Shown: positions 43,585 to 55,866, numbered from the stretch's first letter. The stretch: DNA of 64,000 bases from Linum tenue (GCA_946122785.1 CAMGYJ010000006.1:68573676-68637675), one strand, 5' to 3'. Made by a program: numbers and translations. Notes: generated from the letters alone by a model not told the origin.

Positions 43585-43660
43585 CAGCAGCTCGAACCCA
43601 CAACCTTCAAGCCCAAAGCGTCACCTCTTAACTTCTTAACCTGTTAGGCTACAGCCTGCT
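43585..43660 (-). other. Antisense tRNA-like segment in the LARD LTR
   Basis: The minus strand reads TAGCCTAACAGGTTAAG (A-box-like), then about 40 nt later GGGTTCGAGCTG (B-box-like), the spacing of a pol III internal promoter. The same arrangement exists in the right LTR (about 53970-54050) and, diverged, in the solo LTR (29214-29285, with GGTTCGAATCT). A complete tRNA cloverleaf is not evident, so this is not called as a tRNA gene. Confidence 0.42.
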
Positions 43661-44544
43661 AATTGTGATATTGGTTCTGATACTTTATTTCATTTGTAAA
43701 TAAGCATATTACGAAAAATCCAAATCAACTTAACATGTTAATTTTTTTTAGTCTGAATTAATTAGGTTACTCCAAACATCTCTCAATATTAAAACCTTTT
43801 GAATTATTATCCTTGTTTTAGCGACATTATTCATACACATGTATGTTTTTCGAATAAATTCACATAATAAGAAATCATGGTCAATAGATCATGATAGTCG
43901 TTATGATGAATCTTCTCTCAAAATCATCAATTCTTCAATTACTATAATGCAATATCAAAATACGTTGCCTCTTGAAAGCTCAATATTCTCCTAATCACAT
44001 TTCAATAGAAATGTGTTTAGGTTCCTTTTTTCAAAACCACTCAACTTAAACGAACTACGTGGACTTTGATCCCGATTAATTCGGGTACGTAGGCAACCAA
44101 TAGGTTCGAGTCCAACCAATCTAAAAACAATTTTTATGTCAATAGACGTGAAATTTTGAAGTAACTACAATAATTCAAAATTGACGCTAATCATATCGTC
44201 CGATTGGACTTTTAATAAATACACTCAAAATAACCTAAAGTAATTAAATGTGACAATTAAATACACAAACAAGCCAAATAAACTGCGACTAATAACACAC
44301 CCAATCTTTAAAAATTGTCGATTTATGTAGTACCCGTTATGGGGCGTTGTGGGGGTGTGAATACACTTCCCCGCACGTAACCGTACTCCCGAACCTAGAA
44401 CAATCTAAAAGTGCATACCAGAATTCTGGTTTTAAAAAAAATTAAAACCGGAAAAGGGTGTTCGACCCATCCCAAAACACGGTCGATGGCGACTCCGAGC
44501 GTGTCGCGTCGTATCCCCCAATTTCGGAGGGGCGGTTGCGACAG

Positions 44545-44563
44545 TGGCGACTCCGCTGGGGAC
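44545..44563 (+). other. LARD primer-binding site
   Basis: TGGCGACTCCGCTGGGGAC starts two bases after the left LTR end. The form matches sites complementary to the 3' end of an arginine tRNA in Tat/Ogre elements (family knowledge, not computed here). Confidence 0.75.
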
Positions 44564-47500
44564 AATTCGAGAGTCGGGCTACAACATTTAAATTGATAAG
44601 TTTTTCTTATTTTCTTCAGTATCGTGGGTGTTTATTATCTTATTTGTGCAACTACCGTATTGCTTATTAAATTATTTGCATCATACATAAAAGCTCTATG
44701 CCCGAGCTCTACCTTTAGAAAACACGAAAGGATTACCGTGAGGCCTACAATAGTAGGTTGGCACGCGAAACTTTCTAACCAAGTTGAACTCAAATCCGAG
44801 GTTGATTTGAGGTATCCGACTAAGCTTGAAAGAGCAATAGTAGGGTACAACTTGGGAATAAATCCCTAGAACTCATTACCCAGCATATAGTCAGTCTAGA
44901 AGCCACCTTAAACTATTCAAAACTTATCCTGAGGCCTATCTTAAACGTCGTTGTTAAACCTCATAAAACCCTAAGTTGGCCTAAATAGGATGATGTGTTA
45001 ATGATTCATGTTTGTTTATGATATAATGAATTATGCTTCATCGATTATGCATGAATGATGTGGTTAGATGTTATGCAAAAGTTTACAAAAATCATGACAT
45101 TAGCATTTTTCCGTTCATTCTCCATTCGTTCACTCTACAATCAATCAAGAAGGTAATTTTACCAGCATTCATGCATCCACACAAAAAAAAATCTTGCATA
45201 TGCATATTCACACCATTTCGCATGATTATCATATATTCATCTCATTTACCAACATGGCGGATTTAACCATAATAAATCAAGAATTCTCTAAAATTGTTCA
45301 TCCACGAGGATAAAGTCAAATCCTATATACCATATCCAAGGTTGTGCTCATTCTAGAAGAAATTCGATGACAGCAAAAGAAGTAAACGGTACCAGATCAC
45401 AAGGAATCTATCAGAAATTTCGAAGAAGTTATTCGTTCAAACATCAATAATCCACTACCTAGCTATGGAGATTAGTAGGCATACTACTAGAGAAGGCTTA
45501 ATTCGAGCATCATGTAGCCTCGCACAATCAAACAAATGTCTAGATACTCTACCATATTGAAGATGTGTACCAACCTTTATATCATAATAAAGAATGATGT
45601 GTAACTCGCATTTCCACCTATTTGGAACATTGTGTGCCTACTACCAATCTTGATCTAAGAATTTGCATCAATGATTCTTTTTCAAATATGACGAATATAT
45701 CTTCCATATCTTTTAAAATCTACCTTTCTTCTGTGGAAATGGGAACCTAAAAACGTATTTCATGTTTTCAAGTTGAGCCATGAGATTTTCATATTAAGCA
45801 ACCATAAGCACCCCACTGGTGCTGAGTGTTTATAAACACCGTACTGGTGTCCAGGATTTGATCCACCCACTTATGTTGAGAGTAAACACATTTTGCTAGA
45901 GTTGAGAGAGAAACACCCCACTGGTGTCCACAAATTATGTGAGCTAAATAGTCAAATGGTGCAACGAGGATATGACACTAGGCTACTTGTAGAATCTTGT
46001 CGCTATCCATAACCGATATAGCACGTGTATTTCGAAGTATGGCCTACAAGAAGCGTGATGCCGATATTATAATAGCCAAGTTTTGACGAAACCCTCATCG
46101 AGGAACGCATAGAATCCACATCATCTGTTGAGGCTAAAGAGAAAAATGTCTCATTAGCATCCAATGTCTACACGCATAGATCTAACCCGGGAGGAGGCAT
46201 TCAAACTGACATCATGAGTATCACTTCTTCAAGAAAGGGATAGCTAGTAGCCCATACGACAAGAAAATCACTCACGTTGACAAATTTCTAACATTTTGAT
46301 GCTCAAGTCAAAATGACATCATGTATGGGGCATAACAACGTTAAGTAAGTCCCACAAAAATTAAAAGGAAAAAAGAAGCCAAAATGTCAAGAAAAATCAA
46401 AACAAAGAAAACAAAAAAGAAAAATTGTGGGACTTACACATTAGATGCCCATACACGAGCGCTTGAAGCTACAATCACTCAAACTCGTCCCAACTGACTG
46501 GCTACCTTTTCGAAGAGGCAAAAAAGGCGATCCCAAGTTTAATGTCGATATGGTCACAAGGGTTCAATATTGGACAAATATCTCAATCAAGATACACTCA
46601 AGCGGATCTAGCCATCAAGTTAACAAGCTTTCCAGATCAAAGAATGCTTGTCTTTCAAGCATGAGGAAATAACGCAAAGAACCCCTAATGAGAAGGGTTC
46701 ATAAGATGAGAATATCAACATACGCTTAAATTACATCCCCGTGATGATCCCTATTATCCAATTCTTTCTAGTAAAAGAAGAATCCCCATGATAATACGAT
46801 TTGCCAATCATAACCGCCTCATAAAGGTCTTCAACATTCATCATTCCAAGAGCCAATAAGCAGTTGAAGTCTACATCACACAAACACCTCCTTTATCCAT
46901 GAACCAGCTTCATACTTTGGGGGCAAGTCAGAATCCCTCAGTAGGAAACTTAGACAATGAAGGATGTGAGACTCATTTATCCATCATTCATTTGAGAAAA
47001 TTCAGCTTCCCAAAACATAAATGACTCTGACGTACAAGAGTCACTTTCCAGAAAAGTTCCAGAACTCTCATGACGAGACCATACAGAGATTACATGGAAT
47101 CTCCATGATCATCAACTTATACCTCCGACAGATTTGTCCATCAACTTGGCGACAAGAATCTTGATAGTAGCCAAAGTGTCGTATACTCGAAGCACCCATA
47201 GGAATGAGTGTGAGCGAAATTGAGCATGAGAATGAAAGTGAGGGCTTGTGAATATTCTCATGGCTTGACTTCCGAAAAGAACGAATTTTTAAACAATGTG
47301 ACAATAACCACACAAGAAATCATTTTTCTCATATTGCACACAATTCCCCCAGCAAGGCTTTGATTTCAAAAGTCAAGTTCCCATTATATCCTCTTAATTT
47401 TTTTTTTCAAACATTGTTTGCATTCATCTTAAGTCAAGATTGGTAAAAGTCACACTTTGTTCCGAAGAATGGAAGGCGAATAACACATTCTCGGGGGCAA

Positions 47501-48719
47501 GATAGTGCCACTCGGAAAGAAAGAAGAAAGTGGTTCTCCAAATCCACCAAATCATATGAGTAAATGGGAAATCTCATAGATCTTGAATCATTTTTGTTCA
47601 AGATACCCTACCAATCAATCAAACTATCCGTCAAGAAAGTATTTTTGTACCTCATACCTCCCGATGAGGTCAATCAAGCATGTCTAGAAAACCGACATCA
47701 ACAAGACAATACCCAGAGATAACAAATTTCTCTTATCCAAGCACGACATGCTCACATAGCAAGAAGATCAAGCAAACTAAATGAGCACATTATCCTGTGA
47801 CCAGCATGCTACAAAATCCTCCCATAGAAACAACCTACCAGGCACATCCCATGAAAAGATCATATGGCTAATACATCAGCCACCCAAGAATCAATGTCAA
47901 GGTGGTACAAAATCCTCTAACAGAAAAAACCTACCAAGCACATCCCATGAAAAGATCATATGGCTAATACATCAGCTACCCAAGAATCAATGTCCAAGGT
48001 GGAGAAAACAGAAGACCAACCTTCCATCAATCCACATAAGCGACATACCTTGTGCTCGCTGAGTATATAAAAGAGGATAAACTAGATGGCAAGCCCAGTA
48101 CCTCGAGATAGTGACACACACCGACGAAATAAAGTACCCATGTCGGCAGTATGCTACCCCATCGCGAGCACAACCAAGGATCAATTTTACTAAAAGGGAA
48201 TGACATGTTTTCCTTGTGGATGATCGATTTAAGAGAATCCATGAAAAAAAACATCAAGACCATGATGAGGGATTATACTCTTTCTTTTGCATACCATCGA
48301 GACATCATCCTATAACCCATCATACAACCTTTTTCAAAAGCACTTCACACGCATCGAATGGCATCATTCTCGATGCACTTCAAACTAATCATATTGCATC
48401 ATCTATAAAAAAATTCATAGCCAAATTAAATATCATTCATTCTCAAAATTCATTTAAAGTAGATGTACCCTTCCAACATATCTCATCACAATATTTCATC
48501 ATATCATATCACAAAATACCTCGCATTTGCACATATGGGGAAGTCAAAATTCAAATCTTTACCAATATCAAGTTTGTCACATACCTTAGATCTACCTAAG
48601 ACCACCAATTGCTTGTTTCAACCACTCATGTCAATCACAAAAAATCTATACCACTCGTGATCAAGTTAAACTTTCACATATCCTCGTGAATTTTACCGCC
48701 ATGATACACGTGATCAAAC
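44564..48719 (+). other. LARD internal domain, no recognisable protein
   Basis: About 4.2 kb without a frame longer than roughly 130 codons and without gag/pol motifs. Local repeats: three CACCCCACTGGTGTCC-like units (45810-45935) and a direct duplication of about 91 bp carrying CATCCCATGAAAAGATCATA (about 47812-48002). It may hold packaging and dimerisation signals, which is inference. Confidence 0.6.
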
Positions 48720-49410
48720 AGGCTATACCGCCACGAATAAAAATCCAAAATCAGGCTCTATCGCCACAAAATCTCAAATCTGGCTATATCGCCACGGGAA
48801 CAAGATAACCTCAAATCAGGCTATACCGCTACGGGAACAAGTTAAAAATAGTGAAGGCTATACCGCCATGCAGAACCCAAATCAGGCTATACCGCCATCC
48901 AAAAAAATCAAAAACAGGCTATACCGCCATACAAAAAAAATAACGCAGGCTATACTGCCAAACAAAAATCAAAGTAGGCTATACCGCCATACAAAAAGAA
49001 TCTAAATCAGGCTATACCGCTACCGGATCATTAAAAAAACAAAACCAGGCTATATCGCCACAAGACTAAAAACAAGTCAAGCTATACCGCCATTGGACCA
49101 AAAACCCAAATCAGGTTATACTGCCATGGAAAACACTCCTAAAACGGGCTATACCGCCATGAAACCAGAAAACTCTAGTCAGGCTATACCGCCACGATAC
49201 CTAAATACCAACTCAGGCCCTACCGCCAAGATACCTAAATACCAACTCAGGCCCTACCGCCAATATTCTTAATTACCAACTCAGGCCCTACGTCCAAATA
49301 ACCTAAATACACTAACGCAGGGGCTATCGCCAAGACACCTAAAAACACTAACACAGGCGCTATCGCCAAAAAACCCAAAAGAACTAACACAGACCATACC
49401 GCCATGAAGA
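48720..49410 (+). repeat. 21-unit minisatellite, core AGGCTATACCGCCA
   Basis: I count 21 units of 28-38 bp, each with the core AGGCTATACCGCCA (variants GGCCCTACCGCC and GCGCTATCGCC toward the right) and a variable A-rich spacer. It lies 165 bp before the polypurine tract, the position of the hypervariable 3' untranslated tandem repeats known from Tat/Ogre retrotransposons. Confidence 0.93.
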
Positions 49411-49575
49411 ATAAAATAAACAAGTCATACAACTGCATAAATTTACCTTACCTCACTTTAACTTACCAAAAGGGAATGGTCTAGACGCCCCAACCTTCTA
49501 ACTATCGCAATATTAACCGCCCAAAAATGGTGTGCAATGATAACTTTGTATACCTCTCAAATATCAAGAGATATA

Positions 49576-49589
49576 CAAAGGGGGGCAAC
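49576..49589 (+). other. LARD polypurine tract
   Basis: CAAAGGGGGGCAAC directly precedes the right LTR at 49590, the expected plus-strand priming site. Confidence 0.8.
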
Positions 49590-52558
49590 TGTAGACACCA
49601 CTTTTTGTCCGGGTTAAAAACATATTTAATTGAATAAAATTTAGTTTTCACTAAAGGTTGACAATAGCAAACCTTAGACGACTATCCAAATAAAGCGTAT
49701 TTTGTATTATTTGGGATGATCCACGTTTGGCTTAGCCCATTGAGATTAGCAATAGCAAATCTCGGTTATTAAACAGTTGCTTAGTTTGGTTACCTTTAGG
49801 TTAAGGTTTAAATTGTGTACTTAGACTATTTGGCTTTTGATTGGATTGAACTCTGATTTCAAGACAATAAGAGAAAAGTTGAATTAAAAAAAACAAGCAA
49901 CAATTTTAATAGAACAATTACAATTAAATTTGATTAGAACTATAATCTATAATTACAAAGCCATAATAATTGCATAATAAGATTACATCATATTTAACTA
50001 TAAGGTTCAACAAAAATTGGGCTCAAGTCAAACCCAAAACCGACAGTCAAAGCTAGTCAACAGAAGTCAACCCAGGCTGGTTCGACCAATGACCTCGAAC
50101 CGGTCCAACCCAAAATCAGCACCGTAGCATACTTGGGGATTAAGCAGCCTTTTATCTATAAAAAGAAGCCTCTGCAAATGCATAGAGGGGGGAGGACTTC
50201 TGCTACTGCCTCCGAAGTCCGAACTCTTTCCTTCTTCTTGATCTTATCTTCCCCAGATATTTCCTTCCCTCTCTGAAAACAAAAGACCCCATACTTCTTT
50301 TCCCTTTTCTTCTTCGCTGACACCTTCCGTCTTCCCTCCTGAACACATAACATAAAAAAAAACAATACAAACAATAGACTCACTTCTTTCCACCTTAACA
50401 GATGACACCAAGTGATAAAACCATCCTCCTTTCTTTTCAATACACAACACACACATAGATAACCGAAACTCCTCCACATATTTCCTTCTTAAAACCACAT
50501 AAAACCCACAACAAAGACTAAAGCAAAACTAAAGAAAAGACAACAAGAAAACCAATACAAAGGGAAGCAACAAATGAGAAGCAAAAGCACAAGCTAGAAC
50601 TCAGCAGAAAAGGAGGCAGAATCATCCCACAAGCCACGGCAAAAAGGTTGGTATTATCCATCTCAATTATCGTTAGCATTCAATCATCGTAAATTCTTCT
50701 CTTACCTTTCTCTAACTAATTGGTTTTAAAAAGAAAACCAAACAACCAAAATTCAGACTCCCAAAACCAATACCATAAACACTACACACCATGTCTCACC
50801 AGAAACGCCACAAAATTGCAAGAAAACCCCACCAAATAAACCTCGAAACCCAGGTTTATAAGTTAATGTCCATACGCATCATAAATTTCCAGCCTACCTT
50901 TACAATCACCGGCAACCGATTCTCAGAATCAAACTCATCATGAACACCATAACACAGATTTCCAGATTTGAACCCCCTAGAATGATTACAAAAAGCCAGA
51001 ATTCCCCAATGGTAGAAACCTACCCTAAATTACCCCCAAATCGACATACATCATAACCTAATTCCATAAACACCTCATTTAACACTATTTATTACTACTT
51101 ATATGCTACATCTTACATATACTGTGCCTTTATTGTAATCCCTTTCTTTCTTAGTCATATTGTCTTTAAAGACAACTCTGTTTACCCATCATTTCTAGCA
51201 TATAGCACAAATGATTGAAACCGTCAGAACTTCACTCAATAAAAGGCTGTAATTAAGCTAGACAAGCAAGACTCGATTTTGTTTCAAGGCCAATCCCTCT
51301 AATTAATTCATAATCACACGTCTATACACAAAACTCAGATTTGCAACACCATCTGTCAAAACTGTCAAAATCCCAGAGTTAAACCATTCTCACCACAATT
51401 TCCAGATTTAGACCATCCACAAACCATAAATCTGTCCCAGATCCCCCAAATACAACAAAGACTACCGAAACCAAACTATATCCAACGAATTTATATGCCA
51501 AATTAACCACTAACACATATAATCCCAGCATGAACTGAAACCACCCTATCGAGCATGAAGCTACAGCTTATAAAACCCCAGGGATACCTAAATAACTCAG
51601 AACACCATCATTAACTACACAGAAATTCAGCATCATAAACCACATCTGAGATGCTAGATTCTAGATGGTAATAGCAGAGCAAACCTTGAGGGAACTTGTT
51701 TTCCCATTCGGTTTTAATACCCAAATCTGCATATAAGAAAAAGGTTAGTACGCTTCATTGGGCGGATAAAAAGTAAAGGGTAAATAGAAAGTCAGAAAAT
51801 CCACCTGAAATCTTCGTCGGAAGGCACTCACTTTTCACCGCCGGCGGGAGTTACTTCACCTTTGTCGCCGACAGCTTCTTTCCTTCTTCTTCTCGCACCT
51901 GCAACCAAAACCCAGAAAAGGCAGCAGAAAAATATCAGAATCCCAAAGAGAACCTAAATTCAGAATTGAAAAACAAAAACAGAAGGAAAAATGTACCGAG
52001 GAAGGTGTTCGGTTGCTGCACTCTTCGTCGGCGGAAGTCGGCGAGGCTCATCATCCCCCTGACAAAAACCCAATACACGAAAGAAAAAGAACCTAGACCA
52101 AATTGAACCCCAAACTCGAGTTGCAAGCCAAAAAGTCATCTCTCACCTCGTCTTCGTCTTCACTAGCGTGCGCCAATTGCTGTCACTCTCAACTTCGCCG
52201 CCGCATTTTGCTCCTTTTTCTTTCTTTCTCCTCGTCGATGCTAGGAAGGAAGAGAGTCAGAAACCCCAAAAATCCAACGAGACCCAGTAAAATCAGAACA
52301 AAGAATCAAAAATCCCAATCCAAATAGCATGCATGCACCGAAATGCTTACCGATCTATCATTCCTTCTCCATCATCGCCATAATTTAGAATGAGTAGAGG
52401 AGCCCATCGAGTGAGAGGAGGGGAAGAAGAAAGGTTGTTTTTGTTTCTTTCTTTTCTTTGGTTGATCGTTGATTTTCAGAGGGAGGAAGAAAAGCAGGGA
52501 GATGGGGAGATTGAGTTGTGAGCGGCAGAAGTGAAAAGGAGACTAGGAGAGTGCTAGG

Positions 52559-53849
52559 GAGCGGTTACGGTGATTACTATTTTGTAGTAATCACCGTGGT
52601 TACTAAGGGTAAATTGGGTATGACAAAATAAATTATATTAATTAATTAATTTTAATAAATTACATTTTAGGTAGTTACAAAAATCTATTAATTACAATTC
52701 AATCTCTTTTTCTCACTTCCGTAATCTCCAGCCAGATCTCCTTTCCATATTTTTCTCAATCTTTCTGCAAAAGAAAAAACACGAAATCACTACCAATCCA
52801 TTAGACAATCACTACCATTTTAAAAAACATCAATACCATTGCAGAAAAAGAATCTATACCATTATACGAAAACTACCAATATAAACAATCTATACCATTA
52901 CAAAAGTCAAATAAATACTAAAACAACCAATATCACTACTACTGTGAAATCAAAACAATACCATTGCATAAATAAATCAATACCAATAAACTAAAACTAC
53001 CAATACAAACACTTTATACCATTACAAGAGTCAACCAATACCACTAAAAAGCAATACACTTACATGATAATCAATACCAATGCGGAAAAAAGAATACCAA
53101 TGCGAAACAACACTACCATTACGAAAAAATTACTACCAATGCGGAAAAAACAATACCAATGCGGAAAAAAACACTAACACTACGAAAAAATCACTACCAA
53201 TGCGAGAAAAAAACACTACCACTGCGGAAAAATCACTACCAATGCGAAAAAATCAGATCTAGGATTTTTATTCATCTTACCTTTTCCAGCCACAGCCGTA
53301 CCGGATCTTCAACCTCGGGAACACGTCGCCGGTGACGGTGCCGACGCTGGTGAGCATACTGGAGAGGCATCTGAAGGTGAAGGCGAAGAAGAAGGTGGTG
53401 GAGATGCCCGGGAGCTTGTTGTTGTTGTTCTCGGCGGCGGGTTTCTTGGAATTGCTGCGGAAGAGATGGGCGATTCCGTTCCACCGGGAGCTGCTGGATT
53501 TTTGGAGGCTGCTGTTGCTTTGGGTTGGAGAATTGGAAGAGGTCGATTCGTTTTCTTCTTAATACACTCAATTGTGGGTCTGCTTGTTTGGGTTTTTGAG
53601 AATATGGCCGGCGGAGTGAAGCCGACGGGATGGGAGAAGGGAGAAACGGCGGCTAGGTAGATAGGTTGTATTAGGGTTTGAGTATAATATATACAGTAAT
53701 CAGGTGTGGTATGTTTTTCATTTCCTAAATTACCCTTAGCTAATCTTAATCGTTAATTTAAAAATATAATAAAATAAATATAATGAATGGTATAGATGTT
53801 GGTAGCCACCGTGGTTACTCAAAATTGAGTAACCACCCTAACCTATTCC
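52559..53849. mobile_element. MULE in the right LARD LTR, possible Pack-MULE
   Basis: About 1.29 kb, flanked by GAGAGTGCTAGG on both sides (52547-52558 and 53850-53861); the left LTR has a single copy at 43465-43476, the empty site. The inverted ends share GGTTA(C/G)GGTG(A/G)TTACT, followed by a small palindrome around TTTTG. It contains a simple-repeat block and, at 53280-53650, a GC-rich genic-looking stretch that I could not identify. Confidence 0.87.
52780..53260. repeat. Degenerate tandem repeats, core ACTACCAATGCGGAAAAA
   Basis: Units of about 17-22 bp around (C/A)(A/T)(A/C)TACCA(T/A)TGCGGAAAAA, loose at the left and nearly regular from 53065 to 53250. The short frame 53080-53262 (Lys/Asn/Thr rich) is only a translation of this repeat. 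Confidence 0.8.
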
Positions 53850-54933
53850 GAGAGTGCTAGGTTCCTTTAGATCAGCCTGACTTTTAAGAGACCAAATACC
53901 CCTCGTTTGTTCTAAAAAATTACCCGCTGCCACTCATCTCCCCTTGAAAGACGAGACACAAAAAATGCTCCAGCAGCAGCTCGAACCCACAACCTTCAAG
54001 CCCAAAGCGTCACCTCTTAACTTCTTAACCTGTTAGGCTACAGCCTACTAATTGTGATATTGGTTCTGATACTTTATTTCATTTGTAAATAAGCATATTA
54101 CGAAAAATCCAAATCAACTTAACATGTTAATTTTTTTTAGTCTGAATTAATTAGGTTACTCTAAACATCTCTCAATATTAAAACCTTTTGAATTATTATC
54201 CTTGTTTTAGCGACATTATTCATACACATGTATGTTTTTCGAATAAATTCACATAATAAGAAATCATGGTCAATAGATCATGATAGTCGTTATGATGAAT
54301 CTTCTCTCAAAATCATCAATTCTTCAATTACTATAATGCAATATCAAAATACGTTGCCTCTTGAAAGCTCAATATTCTCCTAATCACATTTCAATAGAAA
54401 TGTGTTTAGGTTCCTTTTTTCAAAACCACTCAACTTAAACGAACTACGTGGACTTTGATCCCGATTAATTCGGGTACGTAGGCAACCAATAGGTTCGAGT
54501 CCAACCAATCTAAAAACAATTTTTATGTCAATAGACGTGAAATTTTGAAGTAACTACAATAATTCAAAATTGACGCTAATCATATCGTCCGATTGGACTT
54601 TTAATAAATACACTCAAAATAACCTAAAGTAATTAAATGTGACAATTAAATACACAAACAAGCCAAATAAACTGCGACTAATAACACACCCAATCTTTAA
54701 AAATTGTCGATTTATGTAGTACCCGTTATGGGGCGTTGTGGGGATGTGAATACACTTCCCCGCACGTAACCGTACTCCCGAACCTAGAACAATCTAAAAG
54801 TGCAGACCAGAATTCTGGTTTTAACAAAAAATTAAAACCGGAAAAGGGTGTTCGACCCATCCCAAAACACGGTCGATGGCGACTCCGAGCGTGTCGCGTC
54901 GTATCCCTCAATTTCGGAGGGGCGGTTGCGACA

Positions 54934-55113
54934 GATAGCATGATGGTCGAGTGGGCCTTCTTCTCCAGAGTATTCCACTCATCGTCATCGACCGTTGCCT
55001 TCTTCTGTTTCGCAAACATCGCCCCCTCATAGCTCTTACTGTTTTAATAAAGTCTGCATCTTGATCTGCCATATAGCGAAGCTGTTCTTCCCCGTGAACT
55101 TTTCAATCTTCAT
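54934..55113 (-). pseudogene. Copia 2 gag N-terminal part beyond the LARD
   Basis: On the minus strand from the ATG at 55113: MKIEKFTGKNSFAIWQIKMQ, the usual Copia gag start, soon followed by stops. It was contiguous with the gag at 39902-40556 before the LARD inserted; GATAG is duplicated at the break. Confidence 0.85.
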
Positions 55114-55167
55114 GTTCACCGACATCATTCTTCTGAATCGAAAACCCTAGCCTGATTTCAAGCCGCG

Positions 55168-55179
55168 GCTCTGATACCA
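55168..55179 (-). other. Copia 2 primer-binding site
   Basis: The minus strand reads TGGTATCAGAGC, next to the 5' LTR at 55182-55384. Confidence 0.92.
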
Positions 55180-55181
55180 CT

Positions 55182-55384
55182 TGTTAAAAACGCGCTGCTA
55201 CGGATCTGGAAATCGCCGGAATCGATAAAGCAATAATACGAAAGCGAGAATCGAAAACACGGACACACGATTTACGTGGTTCACTAACACGATGTGTGTT
55301 AGCTAGTCCACGGGCGAGAGAGAGCGAGACCCCCAACTAATCCAGTCGTAGCAGGCTGATAGTCCGTTTCAATTCACATCAACA
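55182..55384 (-). repeat. 5' LTR of Copia 2, internally deleted
   Basis: 203 bp. The ends match the 3' LTR (TGTTAAAAAC and TCACATCAACA on the plus strand), but about 145 bp in the middle are missing after GGGCGAGAGAGAGC. Confidence 0.9.
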
Positions 55385-55866
55385 CCTACCCACCAAAATC
55401 CACCAGTCCCCTCGCCTTCCTACCCCTCTCTTCCTCCACCGTCACTAAAAACACCAGAACCCCGTCGCTATTTCCCTCCGCTAAATCCCCACCAAACAAC
55501 AGGAGATCAAAACTGTATTCACCATTTGTGACGAAAGCCACGGTGGCGCCGGGGACCTCGTCGGCGGAGAAGAAGAAGAAGAAGAAGAAGCCGGCGCTGG
55601 ACGAGAAGGTGCAGAAGATCCATAGCGCGACGGATTTCAACGACGCGCTGAAGGCGGCCAAGGACAAGCTGGTGGTGGTGGAGTGGGCCGCCAGTAAGAA
55701 CGAGGAGAGCAAGAGATTTACCCGTTCTTGGTGGAGCTCAGCCGGACGTGCTATGACATCGTCTTCCTCTTGGTGCTAGAGGACGAGTCCAAGAAGAAGC
55801 GGGAGATCTTTGTGAGGGAGAAGATCGAGGAGTTGCCTCACTTCAGCTTCTACAAGGGCTTGGAAA

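Larger units (their letters stand above)
40562..44543 (+). repeat. Left LTR of the LARD
   Basis: 3,982 bp, TGTAGACACC...TTGCGACA. It contains a 476-bp hAT (41259-41734) and lacks a ~545-bp segment present in the right LTR at about 50203-50746. The solo LTR at 26345 has sequence comparable to that segment, so the left LTR suffered a deletion. Confidence 0.93.
40562..54933 (+). mobile_element. LARD-like giant LTR retrotransposon (Tat/Ogre-type features), non-coding
   Basis: 14,372 bp, LTR 40562-44543, internal 44544-49589, LTR 49590-54933. Perfect 5-bp duplication GATAG (40557-40561 and 54934-54938) inside the Copia 2 gag. The primer-binding site TGGCGACTCCGCTGGGGAC resembles the arginine-tRNA sites of Tat/Ogre elements (from memory). 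The polypurine tract CAAAGGGGGG precedes the right LTR. No gag or pol domain is visible in the 5-kb interior. Long LTRs, a non-coding interior and kept PBS/PPT match the definition of a large retrotransposon derivative, which would depend on proteins from an autonomous relative. The LTRs are nearly identical outside their own insertions. Confidence 0.9.
49590..54933 (+). repeat. Right LTR of the LARD
   Basis: 5,344 bp, same termini as the left LTR. It carries a MULE at 52559-53849 absent from the left copy and keeps the segment deleted there. By eye about 15-20 small differences are visible over roughly 3.4 kb of shared sequence. Confidence 0.93.
36092..55384 (-). mobile_element. Copia retrotransposon 2 (minus strand, interrupted by LARD and MITE)
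   Basis: LTRs 36092-36438 (3') and 55182-55384 (5', internally deleted), both TG...CA. Target-site duplication CCTAC at 36087-36091 and 55385-55389. Primer-binding site at 55168-55179 and a purine tract (complement of AAATCTCCACCTTGAC) at about 36437-36452. Removing the 14.4-kb LARD and the 282-bp MITE leaves about 4.6 kb, normal for Copia. The coding region has stops and frameshifts. Confidence 0.94.

Noticed and set aside
43585..43660. Calling a tRNA gene on the minus strand
   Set aside because: Box-like motifs are present, but no full cloverleaf or anticodon arm could be drawn with confidence.
47781..48062. 93-codon frame with an internal repeated peptide
   Set aside because: The repeat comes from a direct duplication of about 91 bp of LARD DNA; there is no family resemblance.
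44564..48719. Hidden gag-pol in the LARD interior
   Set aside because: No zinc knuckle, RT, integrase or RNase H motif was seen in any frame; only short frames occur.
48720..49410. CRISPR-like appearance of regularly spaced repeats
   Set aside because: Plant nuclear context, degenerate repeat core, A-rich non-unique spacers and position next to a retrotransposon polypurine tract all indicate a minisatellite.
49247..49438. Hydrophobic 63-residue minus-strand frame
   Set aside because: It is only the reverse translation of the minisatellite.
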